Source: Polytrichum commune (lineage: Eukaryota; Streptophyta; Polytrichopsida; Polytrichales; Polytrichaceae). Taken from it: a stretch of 64,000 nt of DNA. Each line of letters starts with the position of its first letter. Position 1 is the stretch's first letter. A program made the position numbers and the translations under genes. The notes under the pieces were generated by a model. That model saw only the letters and a list, made by a program, of their open reading frames with translations, had not been told where the DNA came from and ran no database searches. Below, one piece after another: positions 35,834-47,760 of this stretch. Location of the stretch: NCBI GenBank assembly GCA_950295325.1, contig OX485807.1, positions 8,213,001-8,277,000 of the forward strand. The letters are read 5' to 3'.

Positions 35834-36566
35834 TGGTGAGTTTCTACGTAGGCCGCTTGCCCACTAGATTCTGGATAATAGTAGGCTAGAGGTGTTTGCA
35901 TGTGGTTAAGCACAAGCCACCATCCAACCACATTCTAGCAATCCACTAGAATGTGGAGGGTTGTGGACACAAGTTGCTAGACTTCCATGTGTCCACTAAA
36001 GAAGCTTAAACTTACAAGTGTTGGTCATTGAAGGATTGAAGATCGGTTTTAGGAGGAGGAGGAGGTTACACTCTAACCTCCCTAATATCAAGCCCGCGGC
36101 AACCAAAGTGCACGTGATATTAAGGAGGTATGTAGTGTTAACTTGGATGCATGACAATAGAGAATCAATGTACCATGTGACATTATGGAATAACACAAAG
36201 TGCAACATTGCAATAACGATTACGATGACCATGTGATGCATGCAAGTGTGTGGTTTAAACTCTTTGGTGGCTTATTTTAATGTCATAACTTGTGATATAC
36301 AGTAGGGAAATGTGACAACAAGGGGGGGGGGATTTAAATTGAACACATCCGTTCTGCATAGTTTTGGAATAAAATAAAGGGAGTGACATTACAGAGGGTG
36401 ACATTACAAAGGTCATGTTATAGTAGGTGGGCCCAGATTGAAGAAAATGGGAGTAACTAGTTGGCACATACAAATCCTACCCCATCATATTCCCTCTACA
36501 TTTGGACGGATTTGTCCTTATTCACACTAGAATCTGGTGGACGAATGGCCTACATGGAAACTCACA
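35834..36566 (+). mobile_element. Tourist-like MITE family C, copy 2, interrupted by a 350-bp insertion
   Basis: Ends are GGTGAGTTTCTACGTAGGCC and GGCCTACATGGAAACTCACA. The first 235 bp and last 150 bp align with copy 1 (22199-22609), while about 36070-36420 has no counterpart there. The insert holds a short hairpin (CCTCCCTAATATCA facing TGATATTAAGGAGG, about 36078-36129) and a poly-G tract near 36322. Confidence 0.7.
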
Positions 36567-37224
36567 TGTAGTGTAAAGACATATGCCATGACTGGGCTCT
36601 CAACTAAATGCTAAATACTATCCCATTCATCTGGGTTCTCATACACAACCTTTTATGTTAAATTAAGGGTTGTGAGATTTATAAGTGCCATGGTGTCTCA
36701 GATTTTGTAAGGTATCATATAAGTTTTTTAGAACGCGGGCCACGTGTCGGTTGCTCATTGGTGCAGTTGGAAGTGAGCTAAGTTATAAGGGCCTTGATTC
36801 AACAGTGGACCACTTTTTGTTACCATTTTGGATGGCTTTATAATAAGGCCCTCGATGTTGTGGGCTTGGCCCCTATCGACATATTCAGCTTGTTTAGTAT
36901 CAATCATTTGCGGGGCTAGGCTTTATGCCTGCCCGCCAATAATGTTCCTCAAATTATGCCTTGAAAGCTCTCGCTCTCTCTCTCTCCCTCTCACCCACAT
37001 AATTTGGGCCACACATTTATTGTTGGGGAAAAATCATTCATTTTCTCCATCACGCCGAGTCGGATTGAGCCTTGCGCCACATTATTAGGTATCACACTTA
37101 AATATTCACTTTGTTAGTTTGTATGATGATAACGATAAATGATGATGATCATCACAATGCTTGTCAATCATTATTAAGTTGTGCAGTATTTAAAAATTTG
37201 ACGATGTATTCCAGTTTGTTTTAA
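36567..37224. other. Intergenic sequence
   Basis: No gene is recognised. A plus-strand frame at 36828-37088 has hydrophobic stretches but no family motif. Confidence 0.3.
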
Positions 37225-37447
37225 ACATGTGCCTTTATGTTGTTTGTTCTCTAGGTCCTCTCACGTAACCACACACAAATCAAATATAATATAGGCGTAT
37301 GATTGAGAAAAGCAACCAAATCAAATATATGGCATTGTGTGGGTGTTATTTGGTTATTTACCTTAATCAGACACCTATATTATATTTGGTTGATGTGTGG
37401 TTAGGTGAGAGGGATCAAAGGAACAAAACACCATAAACAACACATCA
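37225..37447. mobile_element. Foldback element family G, copy 1
   Basis: Nearly the whole 220-bp element is an inverted repeat with arms of about 95-100 bp and roughly 80 percent identity by eye. Best preserved is CCTCTCACGTAACCACACAC..CAAATATAATATAGGCGT against the inverted CCTCTCACCTAACCACACAT..CAAATATAATATAGGTGT. One-armed relatives lie at about 2264-2345, 21150-21255, 23205-23290 and 47415-47525. A transcript would fold into a long imperfect hairpin. Confidence 0.75.
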
Positions 37448-37455
37448 GACCATGT

Positions 37456-38214
37456 CTTCGTTAACTACTCCACACTCGACCATGAACATAATTGAGAGGA
37501 TCTATGTATTCGGCTAGTAAGGAACCAATAAACACGTCCCTTCCATGATCATAACTAAATCAAAGGAGGTTTGAAATTCTCATCCGACTTTTGTTGGATG
37601 CTTCATCACATTAGATTTGCTAATGCAACACAAGGGTTGGTGTGTTCAATCTAGTTGGTCGAAGTTGGAGGTAGTGATAACCGAACCAAAGAACTCCCAC
37701 GTACCTTAGGTGTCAAACAAACATATAATCTCTTCTCATTGCCCGGTTCTTTTAGGGAAGTGACACCTGTACAAATTTCATCCATCCATGGCCAAGGTCG
37801 GTCGGTCCATCCATCCATCTGACCCACCGTTGCAGGTGAAAGACTGGGGTGGAGTAAATACAAGAGGGACGGGCAGCTAGCTTATTAGTACAGGTTCATC
37901 AACCCAAGCACCGTACCCGGCCCTTCGTAATAAATAGACTCACATGGACCAAGCCAACCTTATTGCACACCTCATCTTATCTTCGGGCACGGCTATAGGT
38001 TATCTTACATTAGAGTCCACAACACCAAAGAAACTCTGTCATTGAGCGGTAACGCTTACGTATCGATCGCAAAAGAAAAGGAGGAGGAGGAGGAGAAGAA
38101 GAAGAAGAAGCGGGAAAGAAAACAAAAAAGGAACCCTTCGGACCCAAGGAGTTGGCTACACAAAGGGTTCATGTCTAAATAAGTATGGAGAATCGAATTG
38201 GTGCGAGCAATACT
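37456..38214. other. Intergenic sequence with purine-rich repeats
   Basis: A GGA/GAA-rich microsatellite lies at about 38078-38112. A minus-strand frame at 37651-37863 has no known motif. No gene is seen. Confidence 0.3.
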
Positions 38215-38395
38215 GAGCAACTTCATGAGGGTCATTTTCCAAAGAAAGAAGTTGTTATCAGAAACAACACTATGATAAATTATAGTTGTTTGTCGAAAAC
38301 TCTACAGTACTAGTTTGGGTGCTCCTCGTAAACTGGGGATTCTGGAATGAAAGGAGACTTATGCTCGTGTGATACTTGGTCCCACATGACGTAGC
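38215..38395 (+). repeat. Dispersed repeat family I, copy 2
   Basis: Collinear with 14051-14240: GAGCAACTTCATGA, TTTTCCAAAGAAAGAAGTTG, ACTATGATAAATTATAGTTG, GGGTGCTCC, and GAGACTTATGCTCGTGTGATAC..GGTCCCA. Confidence 0.6.
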
Positions 38396-41300
38396 CAAGG
38401 AGCTAAGTAGTGTTACAAAATGTAGTATCACTTTTAATGTCGAGCCTTTTGGGTCCTAACTCAAGAAAACATGTACTCCTCATCGAGGAGTGAGTTTTCA
38501 AGCTCGAGTCTAAGAGCATGGTCCATCAACTCTCCCCACCAAGTTTTCTCGGACACTAAAGTATGTGGGTCTTATGTGGTCATTCTTATTAGTAGGCCCC
38601 TTGTATATGGGTGGTGTATGGCAAGGGCTTGTAGTCGTAAATGAACACCAAAAATTGACACTTGTCATGATGAGATTGGGTTACATGCTTAGTATGTGCA
38701 TAGAAGTCATAATATCTTTAAGTCCATCACTTATCACACTTGAAGTGAACAAAGAATCCTCACTGTCTTTGAACTCTTATAATTAAATGTCTCTCAACTA
38801 TGATTGATGAAAATTGAATTGATAACCTTCACGATTCACAATTGCTAAATGAGTGAGATGATTCCGAAACCAATCCAACACGAACATTCAAGTCCTCGTT
38901 CGAAGTGGCCACAATAAGACCACGTACCATAATGCAAACCTAACCTTGATGAGTCAATGAAAAGAAAGAAAGACTTCCAGCTCAAGGGTTGATCACACCA
39001 TCCACTACTGACATCATTCGTCGGCATCTCCAATTGTAATAATGTGAAAAGTGGTGGACCAACGACTATTTCTCAACACAATCCCCAACAATTTCACGAC
39101 TAGAACCACACCAGACACGTTGGTGTGATGGGGGATATCACACTTCCATTCATCTAGGTGACTAGGAATGGGGGAAAAAATCGTCCCAAATTGGATGAAC
39201 ATGGTCGACGAACTTTGCGGTGTCGTAATGAATTCAATCTAACGGAGCATCAATGTAAATGGTTGACCGTGGAGGAGTATTAGGTGCATAATTTGGGTTC
39301 CGATAATGAAAGGTGGGCGGAATTATTGAAGGAGACAAAAACGTGATTAGTTAGTTGACTTGAGGGGCCAAAAGTGGTGGTTCTCGCCCTCTCTATTGCC
39401 ACCGTCCACCACCGTAGTTTGGGTTAAGGTAAGGGTGTGTCTTTGTAACCTTATTGATAAGAAACTTGAAAAGGTCCCCCCCCATTGTTATTATGGCAGC
39501 CTCTTCTTCTTCTTCTCCTCCTCCTCCTCCTCCTCCTCCTCCTCATATTCTCATGTTGGGAAAGAGCCTAACCTGTAGCGTCTTGCCCTAATAATGCAAC
39601 TTGGTTGGCCCTCCATCTCTCAAGCATATTACCCAAATTTGGGGCATGACCCGCTCGTCTCATTGTTGGCAAAAGTGAAAGACCTCTTTCTCTCCTTGAT
39701 TCCCACTTATAATGTCGCTTACCGTGGACATCATATGTAAAGCAAACGTGCAAAGAAGCTTTAAGCAACCGGTGCAACCGTTTTATGTTTTGCGTTTTTT
39801 CATGGTATTAGAAAACGTTACGTTTTTGGAATAAGTGCGTTCGTCGTGGTTCGAATTGAAGATTTCTTGGCAATTTAAAAGTAAGTTGTAGGTGAAACGT
39901 TTAAGAACATGTGTGTGCGTTGAAAAGTTGAATTGGATCGATGTTGGACTGATGTCGTAGGAGCGAGTCTAGTTCATCACTGGAATGACGAACTGCTTGT
40001 TTATTTGGATTAAGAACACAAGACTTCAATAATGACTTCAACCGTTTGTTTGATTCTTCTTTGAAGAATTTCATTAGTGATCCCATGAAGGTCACGGTGC
40101 TGAGAACATGCATGTGTCATGTTAGAGTGATGGAGATAGCATGGTTTTGCATACACTTTGCCAAGGTGAAGTTTTTGAGAAATTGATGGCCATGACTCCA
40201 AGACATGGGCAGGCGACCTAGTGTATTTTACAAACAACGTGTGGCATAATATAGGGAGGAGTAAATTCATTTTGAAATGAAATTATAAAGGAATTCCAAA
40301 TAATGAAGGGTCCATTAAGATTAGACAATCCCATTATAAGTAAAGTAAATAGGTACAAAATGTGGGTCGTTAATGTTTTAGTGGAACTAATATAGGGGTT
40401 CAAGTTTAGGATCCTAGGGTGTATGTTTACCATGACCCAAGAATGGGAGCTAGGGGGATTTTGGATTCACAAGAGGTTGTCAGATTTTGAGGTTGCCATT
40501 TTTTTATACTCATTTGGGATTTTCTTTGTGTACGTGCACAAACTCCTACGAGCAGGTGTTGTGGTTTCCAACACACAATCATTTTTTTTAAAAAATTTTT
40601 TTGGGGGGGAGGGGGGTGAATACACTTGCACTTTTGTAATGCATATGGTATATGCTATTTTAGTTGCCAATGTATGATATGCAAGTGATGTGGTTGTGTT
40701 TTATTTGAAGTCCCTCTGAAGTTCATGACTTCAAGATTCGCGTTTGCAATAATATGTATGTATGCAATGGTATGCAATGAACATGGATTACTTTTAATTA
40801 CTTAGAAGGAATATAGACTACAATAAATTGCATTGGCATGGGAAATATAATTACTGATAGGGTGCAAGCAAATAGGTCGTTTTAGAGGATTAGGTAATAA
40901 TAGGGAACCTTTAATTCATGCCTTGGAAGTAAATATCAACTTAAAGAATACCCCTCCGCCGCACGTGGTGCATAAAATTCGTACAGAGTGACCTAGCCGT
41001 GCTCCAAGAGTTTGCATGTTTTCTTTTTGGGTATTTTGAAGGTAACTATTGACGAACTGGGATAATGAATATGGGATACATGTGAATTGCATGGTATCAA
41101 TACACAACTGATAAATGATATGGTCAAAGAATTAACCTCACTAGCATCACATTTGTAATACCAGTAAAACTTTGATACGTGGTAGATATCATAAAATGAA
41201 AAAAAGCTTTGTTTACTCAACTAGTTATTTGGTTCAATATCATCCAAACACGATATTAATACTAGGATCATTTTGTCCAAGTTTGAAACTTCTTAGATGG

Positions 41301-41679
41301 TATATAGACCCAAATGATATAAAAAAAACCGAATATGTTCTCAATCTCCATATTGTGGTGGTAACAAAATGTTATGAGATTCTCATTATATATACCCCAA
41401 AGTGGTACATTTAAGATATAAAATTTCATAAATATGAATTCGAAATCCACCACTAGATTGGCCCTTATAGTGTCCAAGGATATGAAAGTCAACGTGTAGA
41501 CCTAAACAATGTTATCATATATGTTGCTTAAAAAGTCAACCGACAAGTTACTTCGATTTAGTGTCATTTCTCATGGAGAATTTCATCTTTGTTCATCATT
41601 TTTATCATTCGTAATGTTTCAAGTCTTGGTTCTCGGCACATCATACATATTGGTAGGCGTGCTTCACTACATATTGCAT
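38396..41679. other. Long intergenic stretch without a supported gene
   Basis: Positions 38560-38630 resemble 12690-12760. A (CTT)n/(CCT)n compound microsatellite lies at 39501-39543. An A/T run followed by a G-rich run lies at about 40580-40617. Many short overlapping frames exist on both strands, none with a recognised motif. From about 40900 the DNA becomes very AT-rich. Confidence 0.3.
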
Positions 41680-42948
41680 TGAGTGTCATATGGTATTTCA
41701 TGTCATTGCAGTGATTTTTCTAGTGATCCTTTCTTATGGTTAGGTTTACACATGTTGTCATTCTCACTTCTTATTTGTAGTTCATCCACATTTGGTATAT
41801 TCTACATCCTATCATTTTGGTATGAAATTGTTGTCACAAACGATTGAAATTTGGATGGAAAATCACTTAGTAAGTGAGAATAAATAATTGCAGCATCATA
41901 ACTCTATAGTGCCCAAATCCTTTTACAAAGAATGACAAATAATGTTAGGTTTACAGTCCACCCTCTATAAGTGTTACCTCTATAAGTGTTAAAATTCCAT
42001 AAGTGTTAACATTTTTTCTACTCCCTACTTGGGGAGACTACAATAACGTTAAGTGTTAAGTGTTAACTGATTGGCTACTCCCCTCTTTGTAATTTTGCCC
42101 TCTATATATGTTAACTTATTATTATACTATATAATACCATACAATACAATATACTGTAACATAGCACATGTAATATACTGTAACATACTGTAACATACCC
42201 CCCATTTAGAAATTATTAGGTTTTAGGATATTGACTGCAAGTCCCTCCCTCGTCAACTCAGTTTACCCTAGCAGGTTGAGCTAGTCTACCAGCGTTCGAA
42301 TTTCTGAGAATGTTGTTTTCGAATTTCAGACTTGTAGGGCGAATCACATACCATTAGAAAGCTATTGAGGAGACGATTCCAATGGTAGTAGTTTTGTCGA
42401 ATTCCGACTTCTAACGAGTGAGTTATGGTTGGCCGAAATCTGCCTTCCAAGTCTCCCGCGGCAGCGGCGACGAGTTTTGTCTGATTAATTTTGAGGGTGT
42501 TGTATTATTTTTGTGGATAGGGTTTGTGTCCTTGTGGTTTAGAGTCTGTTTGCATATGTCTTTCAATTTAATCTAGGACAGTAGAGATGGGGAAGGCTTC
42601 AGAGTTCATGCTTCAGAGTTCAGACCTCTATAGATGCCTTCTTCCATCCTAGAGGAGTGGAAATGGAGGAGTGAGACTCCTCAATTGTATTTTGGAACTT
42701 CATTTGGTATTATAACAATATTTTACTTGTGTTACATTTATACGTGTTATGTTTTGATTTGTTAAACTCTATATTTCTATAAGTGTTAACACTCTATAAG
42801 TGTTAACAATATTACCACTCCCAATTGTTAACACTTATAGAGGGTGGACTGTACATAAATAGTGTTGGTCACACTACAACACAAGTGGTTTCCAAGTAGC
42901 TTTGAGCAAGACAAATAGAACTGGTGACACTAAATACAATATGTAGTG
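41680..42948 (+). mobile_element. MITE family E, copy 2, split by an Emigrant-like insertion
   Basis: The right end GGTGACACTAAATACAATATGTAGTG matches copy 1, and the left part contains GTCATATGGTATTTCATGTCATTGCAGTG and GTAAGTGAGAATAA..TTGCAGCATCATAA..TCTATA blocks. Without the 41954-42851 insertion and one TA, about 370 bp remain, agreeing with the 374 bp of copy 1. The left terminus is approximate. Confidence 0.65.
41954..42851. mobile_element. Pogo/Emigrant-like DNA element, 898 bp, TA-flanked
   Basis: Ends are CAGTCCACCCTCTATAAGTG and the exact inverted form CACTTATAGAGGGTGGACTG, flanked on both sides by TA (41952-41953, 42852-42853). The TIR strongly resembles the plant Emigrant/Lemi1 end as I recall it (CAGTA.AACCTCTATAAATTA). 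Subterminal CTCTATAAGTGTTAA words repeat several times at both ends, as in that family. The interior contains no transposase frame, so it is non-autonomous. Confidence 0.8.
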
Positions 42949-43149
42949 TATGTCCTCAATCTCTCAATCCAAAATCTATATATATTCTCTCATTCACAAT
43001 AAGTATATTATATTACAAACTTGAAAATGCTTACAAGGATGTTCCATCAAGTTGTTTAAAGATGTACCCGGAATCTTATGCATGTGATCTACAAAATCCG
43101 TACAAACACTACCTTCGTTTACTTTTTCTTTCTTAAAACTATTTTCTTT

Positions 43150-43316
43150 CATAACATTATTCAAATCCATAACAATGTTCTGTGGGACTGACAATATTCC
43201 ACGTAGTATTCCCGGATATTACTCACATTCGGACTGAATGTGAGTAATATCCGGGAATACTACGTGGAATATTGTCAGTCCCACAGAACATTGTTATGGA
43301 TTTGAATAATGTTATG
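43150..43316. mobile_element. Perfect 81-bp inverted repeat (family D, copy 2)
   Basis: The left arm 43150-43230 and right arm 43236-43316 are exact reverse complements over all 81 bases, separated by the 5-nt spacer GGACT. Base comparison stops at once outside 43150 and 43316 (T opposite T). Relatives lie at 24104-24233 (both ends, internal deletion), 47653-47760 (worn) and 50316-50408 (left arm only). No TSD could be recognised. The perfect symmetry shows either very recent formation of this copy or repair of one arm from the other. Confidence 0.92.
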
Positions 43317-45003
43317 TCCTCTAACCTTGCAAGCTTCGTTCTATAGTATACAACCCAATGTGTGTTGTTATGTGAGGGACAAAAGGGTTGAAAATTTAGT
43401 GGTCAACTCGTGAAACTTTGTGTGACATTTTATCATGGGCATCGTGGCATGTGACAAAGGTCGTCTATAATTCCACACAAACCAAATAAGTATTTTAGTG
43501 GCAATGAATATTCCAAAAGCGAAAATATGGAAAGACTCCAACTAATCAATGCCTTGAAATGGTCACCTCTTTGTGTGGGTACATTGAGCAAATTACCTAT
43601 TGTGAGCACATTTTGATCACGTACTTTCAACGACAAGAGACTTAATTAATTTGGCTTAAACTATAGAAGAACTTGGTCAACTCCTTGGTACAACTACTTC
43701 ACTTTGGACTACTAGTCATTTTGTGTGCCCGAATGAAACCAACCATTCACGGTTCGGAGCCTCTTGACTTGTATACTTCGTACGTGTATTACATGACATC
43801 CATAATTATGAATTCAGTTCAACCACACTTATCTCACCTAATGGACTTCATGTATGTGTGTGTGTTCTATCTGAAAGTCATGTTGTCAATGGAAATGTCC
43901 ATCATAAGGTAGATGGGCTTTATTTGGTTTCTTTTTGTTGTTTGTTACCTTATACTACTTGGATTCACCCAGTTCAAATTTCGTCACGTCTGTGAATGCC
44001 TATGAAAAAGCTAAGAAAAATTCCATAAAATCTTGAAGCTAGTCTTGAATTGTTGTAAAGAAAAGAGAACACTATGTTGACTATTGAACTCAACATGGTT
44101 AACGACTCTTGAGTACACGGTTCAAGCTCCATTAATTACATGTCTTCTTGGTGTATGATCTTAAAAAGACATTGACTTTTTAGAGGTATAACCGACTAAA
44201 TTAGACCCAAAAGCAGTGAGTCTAGTAAAAGATTTTTGAACTCATGTCACCTTTGAGTGCACTATGGTGCATGTAAATTGCCTTGAGTAAATTTTGTTTA
44301 GACATGTATATTCCAAACTTGAATATTTGGTTGTGCATTAGAAACCGTTTAAGACTAAGATAAGCAAGCCTAAATTGGTTACTCGTTTTGAACAACCAAA
44401 CACCACAAAGACAAGTGTCTAAAAGAGATTGTTAGATGTTTAAAATGTGTTAACCTTCCTAAGTTCAATAGTCAATGTAATTGGGGAGGGGGGAGCCTAT
44501 ACATTAATCATGCGATGAGAATGAAGAAACTCACAAGAGTTCAATAAATTATGAGGAAAATGATTCCGAACATGATTTGGATCTACATGATTTGTAAATG
44601 TCTTTCCTTGTTTTTCCCTTTTTCTTTGGGCACAAATGGATTTCTATTGCAAGAGAATACAAATACAACTACGTCACCCAAAACCCCAAAAGGAGATGTG
44701 CTCAAAGGAGGCCGAACCGGTGACCACACATGAACTCAAAAACTTTCATAGGTACAAATTGCTTAATTCATACCCCATAAGAAGTGATTGCATAACAAGA
44801 GTGTCCGAGGAGATTTTTGGACATAATCGGTTGATAACCTTGTGTTTCCAAGTCTAACCGGTTACATGTTGACATCTTTCGGTATGTCTTTACTAAATAT
44901 TAGGGATTATTCCATAAATTTCTTTAAAACGGTTGTGATTTTGTCAAGTTTTGAACTCCAACCGGTCGTTTTTCAAACTCAACCGGTTCATCCGTAACTT
45001 TAT
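43317..45003. other. Intergenic sequence
   Basis: No supported gene. Frames at 43433-43912 and 44551-44857 have no recognised motif. An ACCGGT-type word (ACCGGT, ACCGGTT) recurs between 44717 and 45000. Confidence 0.3.
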
Positions 45004-45230
45004 GTCACCAATTCATCAGTCTTGCTCAATACTAATAATTGTAAACTTGCATGTGTTGTGTCACTAACACAAAATTTAAACTGAACATATTTTGTCATTC
45101 CTTGTAAATGGAAAGTGGGCATTAAAGATTTATAATTTTGCAATTATTGAGTCACTTACTAAGTGATTTTTCATCCAAATTTCTTTCATCCATGACAATG
45201 TTTCATTCATTCCAAAAATGTTAAGATGTA

Positions 45231-45547
45231 CTCCCTCTGTTTCACAATAAAACCATGGTTTCTGCATAAACTCCGTGCCAGAATAAAACCATGGTTTCGT
45301 TATTACCACTACTCATGCCTATCATTCATGGCTAACAATGGCAGTGCAGCTGGGCCTACTAATAAATATGGTATATTTATCTAAGAAGCTACAGTAGCCT
45401 CGGTAAATACTGTATACTCCGTGCCAACTTGCTAATTTTCGGCAGCTCCCAATTTTGGTTAAAAAACGCATTGTGGTTCAAAGATGGTCACTGTTCTTAA
45501 TCCCGCACTGAAATAGAAACCACGGTTTTATTTTGAAATAGAGGGAG
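45231..45547. mobile_element. Stowaway MITE (Tc1/mariner-type)
   Basis: A 317-bp element with the classic Stowaway ends: CTCCCTCTGTTTCACAATAA at the left and TTATTTTGAAATAGAGGGAG at the right, flanked by TA on both sides (45229-45230 and 45548-45549). Inner copies of AAAACCATGGTTTC and AAACCACGGTTTTA extend the inverted repeats. Non-coding. It sits inside family E copy 3. Confidence 0.93.
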
Positions 45548-45619
45548 TACAATATACCAAAACTTTGTTTCAGTAAGTGGCATTTGGATGAACTTAAACG
45601 TAAGCCGGGATGACAATAC

Positions 45620-46123
45620 CCCGGGTACGCAACTCCCATATTATACGCAGGGGGCATCGTATTAAAAATGGCTTAGAGGACGGCTTTTGTAAAAATTATA
45701 TCAAATTATATCAAATTAAAATGATCAAAAAGTTGGGTGAAGACCAAATTAAATAAAATGAGATGAAAAAAAGTTGGGTTGCATATTTATTAAGCCTCCC
45801 ATTAAAATTATAAGCCACGAATAGTTGCCTCCCATTAAAATTATAATTCATTCACAATGTTAAAATTTTATTAAAAAGTCCAAAAAGTTGGGTAGTTTGA
45901 CCTATGGTACATGTATTAAAAAATCATATAATTAGGTTTTTAATGCAATTATATGCTTCAAAATATATTCATTTCCTCTATATAATTACATTTTTGGATT
46001 CCTTGTTAGAAGGGCTACAAGGGTTTCCTACATTGAAACAAATCGTATCACTCAATATTGGACTAAAACGCATTATAAGTGATTATAATCAGGACCATAT
46101 AATACGGGAGTTGCGTACCCGGG
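45620..46123. mobile_element. Element L, 504 bp, with intact 8-bp target duplication
   Basis: TIRs CCCGGGTACGCAACTCCC and GGGAGTTGCGTACCCGGG are exact over 18 bp and continue with one mismatch to about 27 bp. The 8-bp word GACAATAC flanks both sides (45612-45619 and 46124-46131). An 8-bp TSD is the hAT pattern; the GC-rich termini are not typical of hAT, so classification stays open. The interior is AT-rich with a repeated CTCCCATTAAAATTATAA block and no transposase. Confidence 0.88.
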
Positions 46124-46225
46124 GACAATACTTGTAAACTTGTCCACAAGTAGTGGCACTAGAGAGAGTTACCACAAAGTGACATAAAATACCATATTTA
46201 GTGGCACTAAATACGGTGTTTAGTG

Positions 46226-47414
46226 TAGCAGCCAATTCTCCCCGTTCATTGGCTGCAAGAGCTAAGAGTGCGCGTTTAAGACCCAGTTACTTTAATTAGT
46301 GTGTCGAAAGCATATACCCGAGAACCGGTGGTCCACGCATAAAACAATGTTATCGATGCAATGATTAGTTGTGATTAGTTGAAATGATTCTCGAGCCAAT
46401 TAAGAATAGTGGGATCCGAAGCCCCACCCACTCGGGCTCACAAAGAACAAATATTCTTAAACGGACGGTAAGCGACTTATTCTAAATTTTGAACTAGCCC
46501 ATCAATGTTAGAAGTAAGTTCATGAAGCTATTTGTAATGTATACTTAATTATGTACATGAAGAGAAGAGGTCCTTGGCCGCGGGGTCTTGAGGGTTTAAT
46601 AGTACTTACATGCATTTGGGAATGATGGTTAGGTAAAGAAATCCGATAGTTGTTTAATGAGCTCAAGTACTCTAATAATCACCCTTTGCAATCAAGTGGA
46701 CTTTGAGTTATTTATTTTGACTTAGTATAGTGTGCTTCTACAAAGAGTATTTTAAAATCCGGAAACGTCGACCGATGAAGACATGTTTTTTGTCTTAATG
46801 AGGAGTTTTGGAAGGGTGGTCGATGAAAATGTAATAGAACCTTTTTCTCTCTCTCTTAGTTCCTATGTGATGGTAGATGTCATATTTCCATTCTCTTCAC
46901 ACGTTTTTCTTGCTCGGTTGCAAAAATCCAAATCACTCATCAAACTCTTAAAGATCGAAAGAAATGTTTGGTTTGTAGTTGAAAGTGCTTATATTGTGAT
47001 CAAATTGTGCTATGAGAGTGACAATTGTATGAATGTGATTTATAAAGAGAGAGATATGACACCAACCATTGAAGGTTGGTGTGAATGAGAGAGTACCCCT
47101 CACCCTTGGGCACGGATTAACGCTCATAACATCATGAATTTGGAGTGGTTTTATAAAGCTAGGCTATGGGTCAAGTGATCAAGTGTATGATCATGTTATA
47201 GTTAATGTTTTTTTTACAATTCTTTTAGTGATGTCAACAACTTTGGTGTTTAAAAATACTTTGCAACTTACCCCAACACAATCGCATGTTCATTAAAAGC
47301 GTCAAGTAAAATGTCGTGTCCTAGTTTGGATTGTAATTGACACTACTCGTTCACCCATATTTAGTACTAATATCAATATATGTATCGTACCACACTTAAT
47401 AATACCGTTATTGG
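46226..47414. other. Intergenic sequence
   Basis: A plus-strand frame at 46783-47088 encodes 101 residues with hydrophobic stretches but no recognised family. No gene is claimed. Confidence 0.3.
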
Positions 47415-47525
47415 CTTTGTCTTTTAAACATGTGTCTGCATAGCATTTAGTTATTGATCCTCCTCACCTAACCACACATCAATCAAATATAGATGCCCGA
47501 TGAAGTGAAGTAATCAAATAACACC
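47415..47525 (+). mobile_element. Foldback family G, one-armed copy
   Basis: Matches the left arm of 37225-37447: TTTTAAACATGTG, then CCTCACCTAACCACACATCAATCAAATATAGATG, then AATCAAATAACACCCACATG. The complementary arm is missing. Confidence 0.6.
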
Positions 47526-47652
47526 CACATGTCCCAAGTATCTAACTACATTAATTATCATGATCAATGCATGTTACTATCAGGAGTTACGCAATGTAAT
47601 AATGTCTCACTCAAGCGTTCAATTTTTACTAACAAATGTCCAATAGTTTGTT

Positions 47653-47760
47653 CCATAATGATGCTCCGTGGGACTGAAAATATTCCACAAAATATCCCCT
47701 AATATTTCCCACAATCATATTGAATGTGGAATATTGTTAATTCCATAGAATATTGTTATG
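47653..47760. mobile_element. Palindromic element family D, copy 3 (worn)
   Basis: Retains CCGTGGGACTGAAAATATTCC and, inverted, GGAATATTGTTAATTCCATAGAATATTGTTATG around a TTGAATGTG centre, so both arms survive with many substitutions and gaps. Confidence 0.65.

Larger units (their letters stand above)
45004..46225 (-). mobile_element. MITE family E, copy 3 (inverted), host of two nested insertions
   Basis: Read on the minus strand, it starts CACTAAACACCGTATTTAGTGCCAC at 46225 and ends near 45004 with the TTGAGCAAGACTGATGAATTGGTGACA block. Subtracting the Stowaway (317 bp plus TA) and the 504-bp element (plus its 8-bp TSD) leaves about 391 bp, close to the 374 bp of copy 1. Confidence 0.7.
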
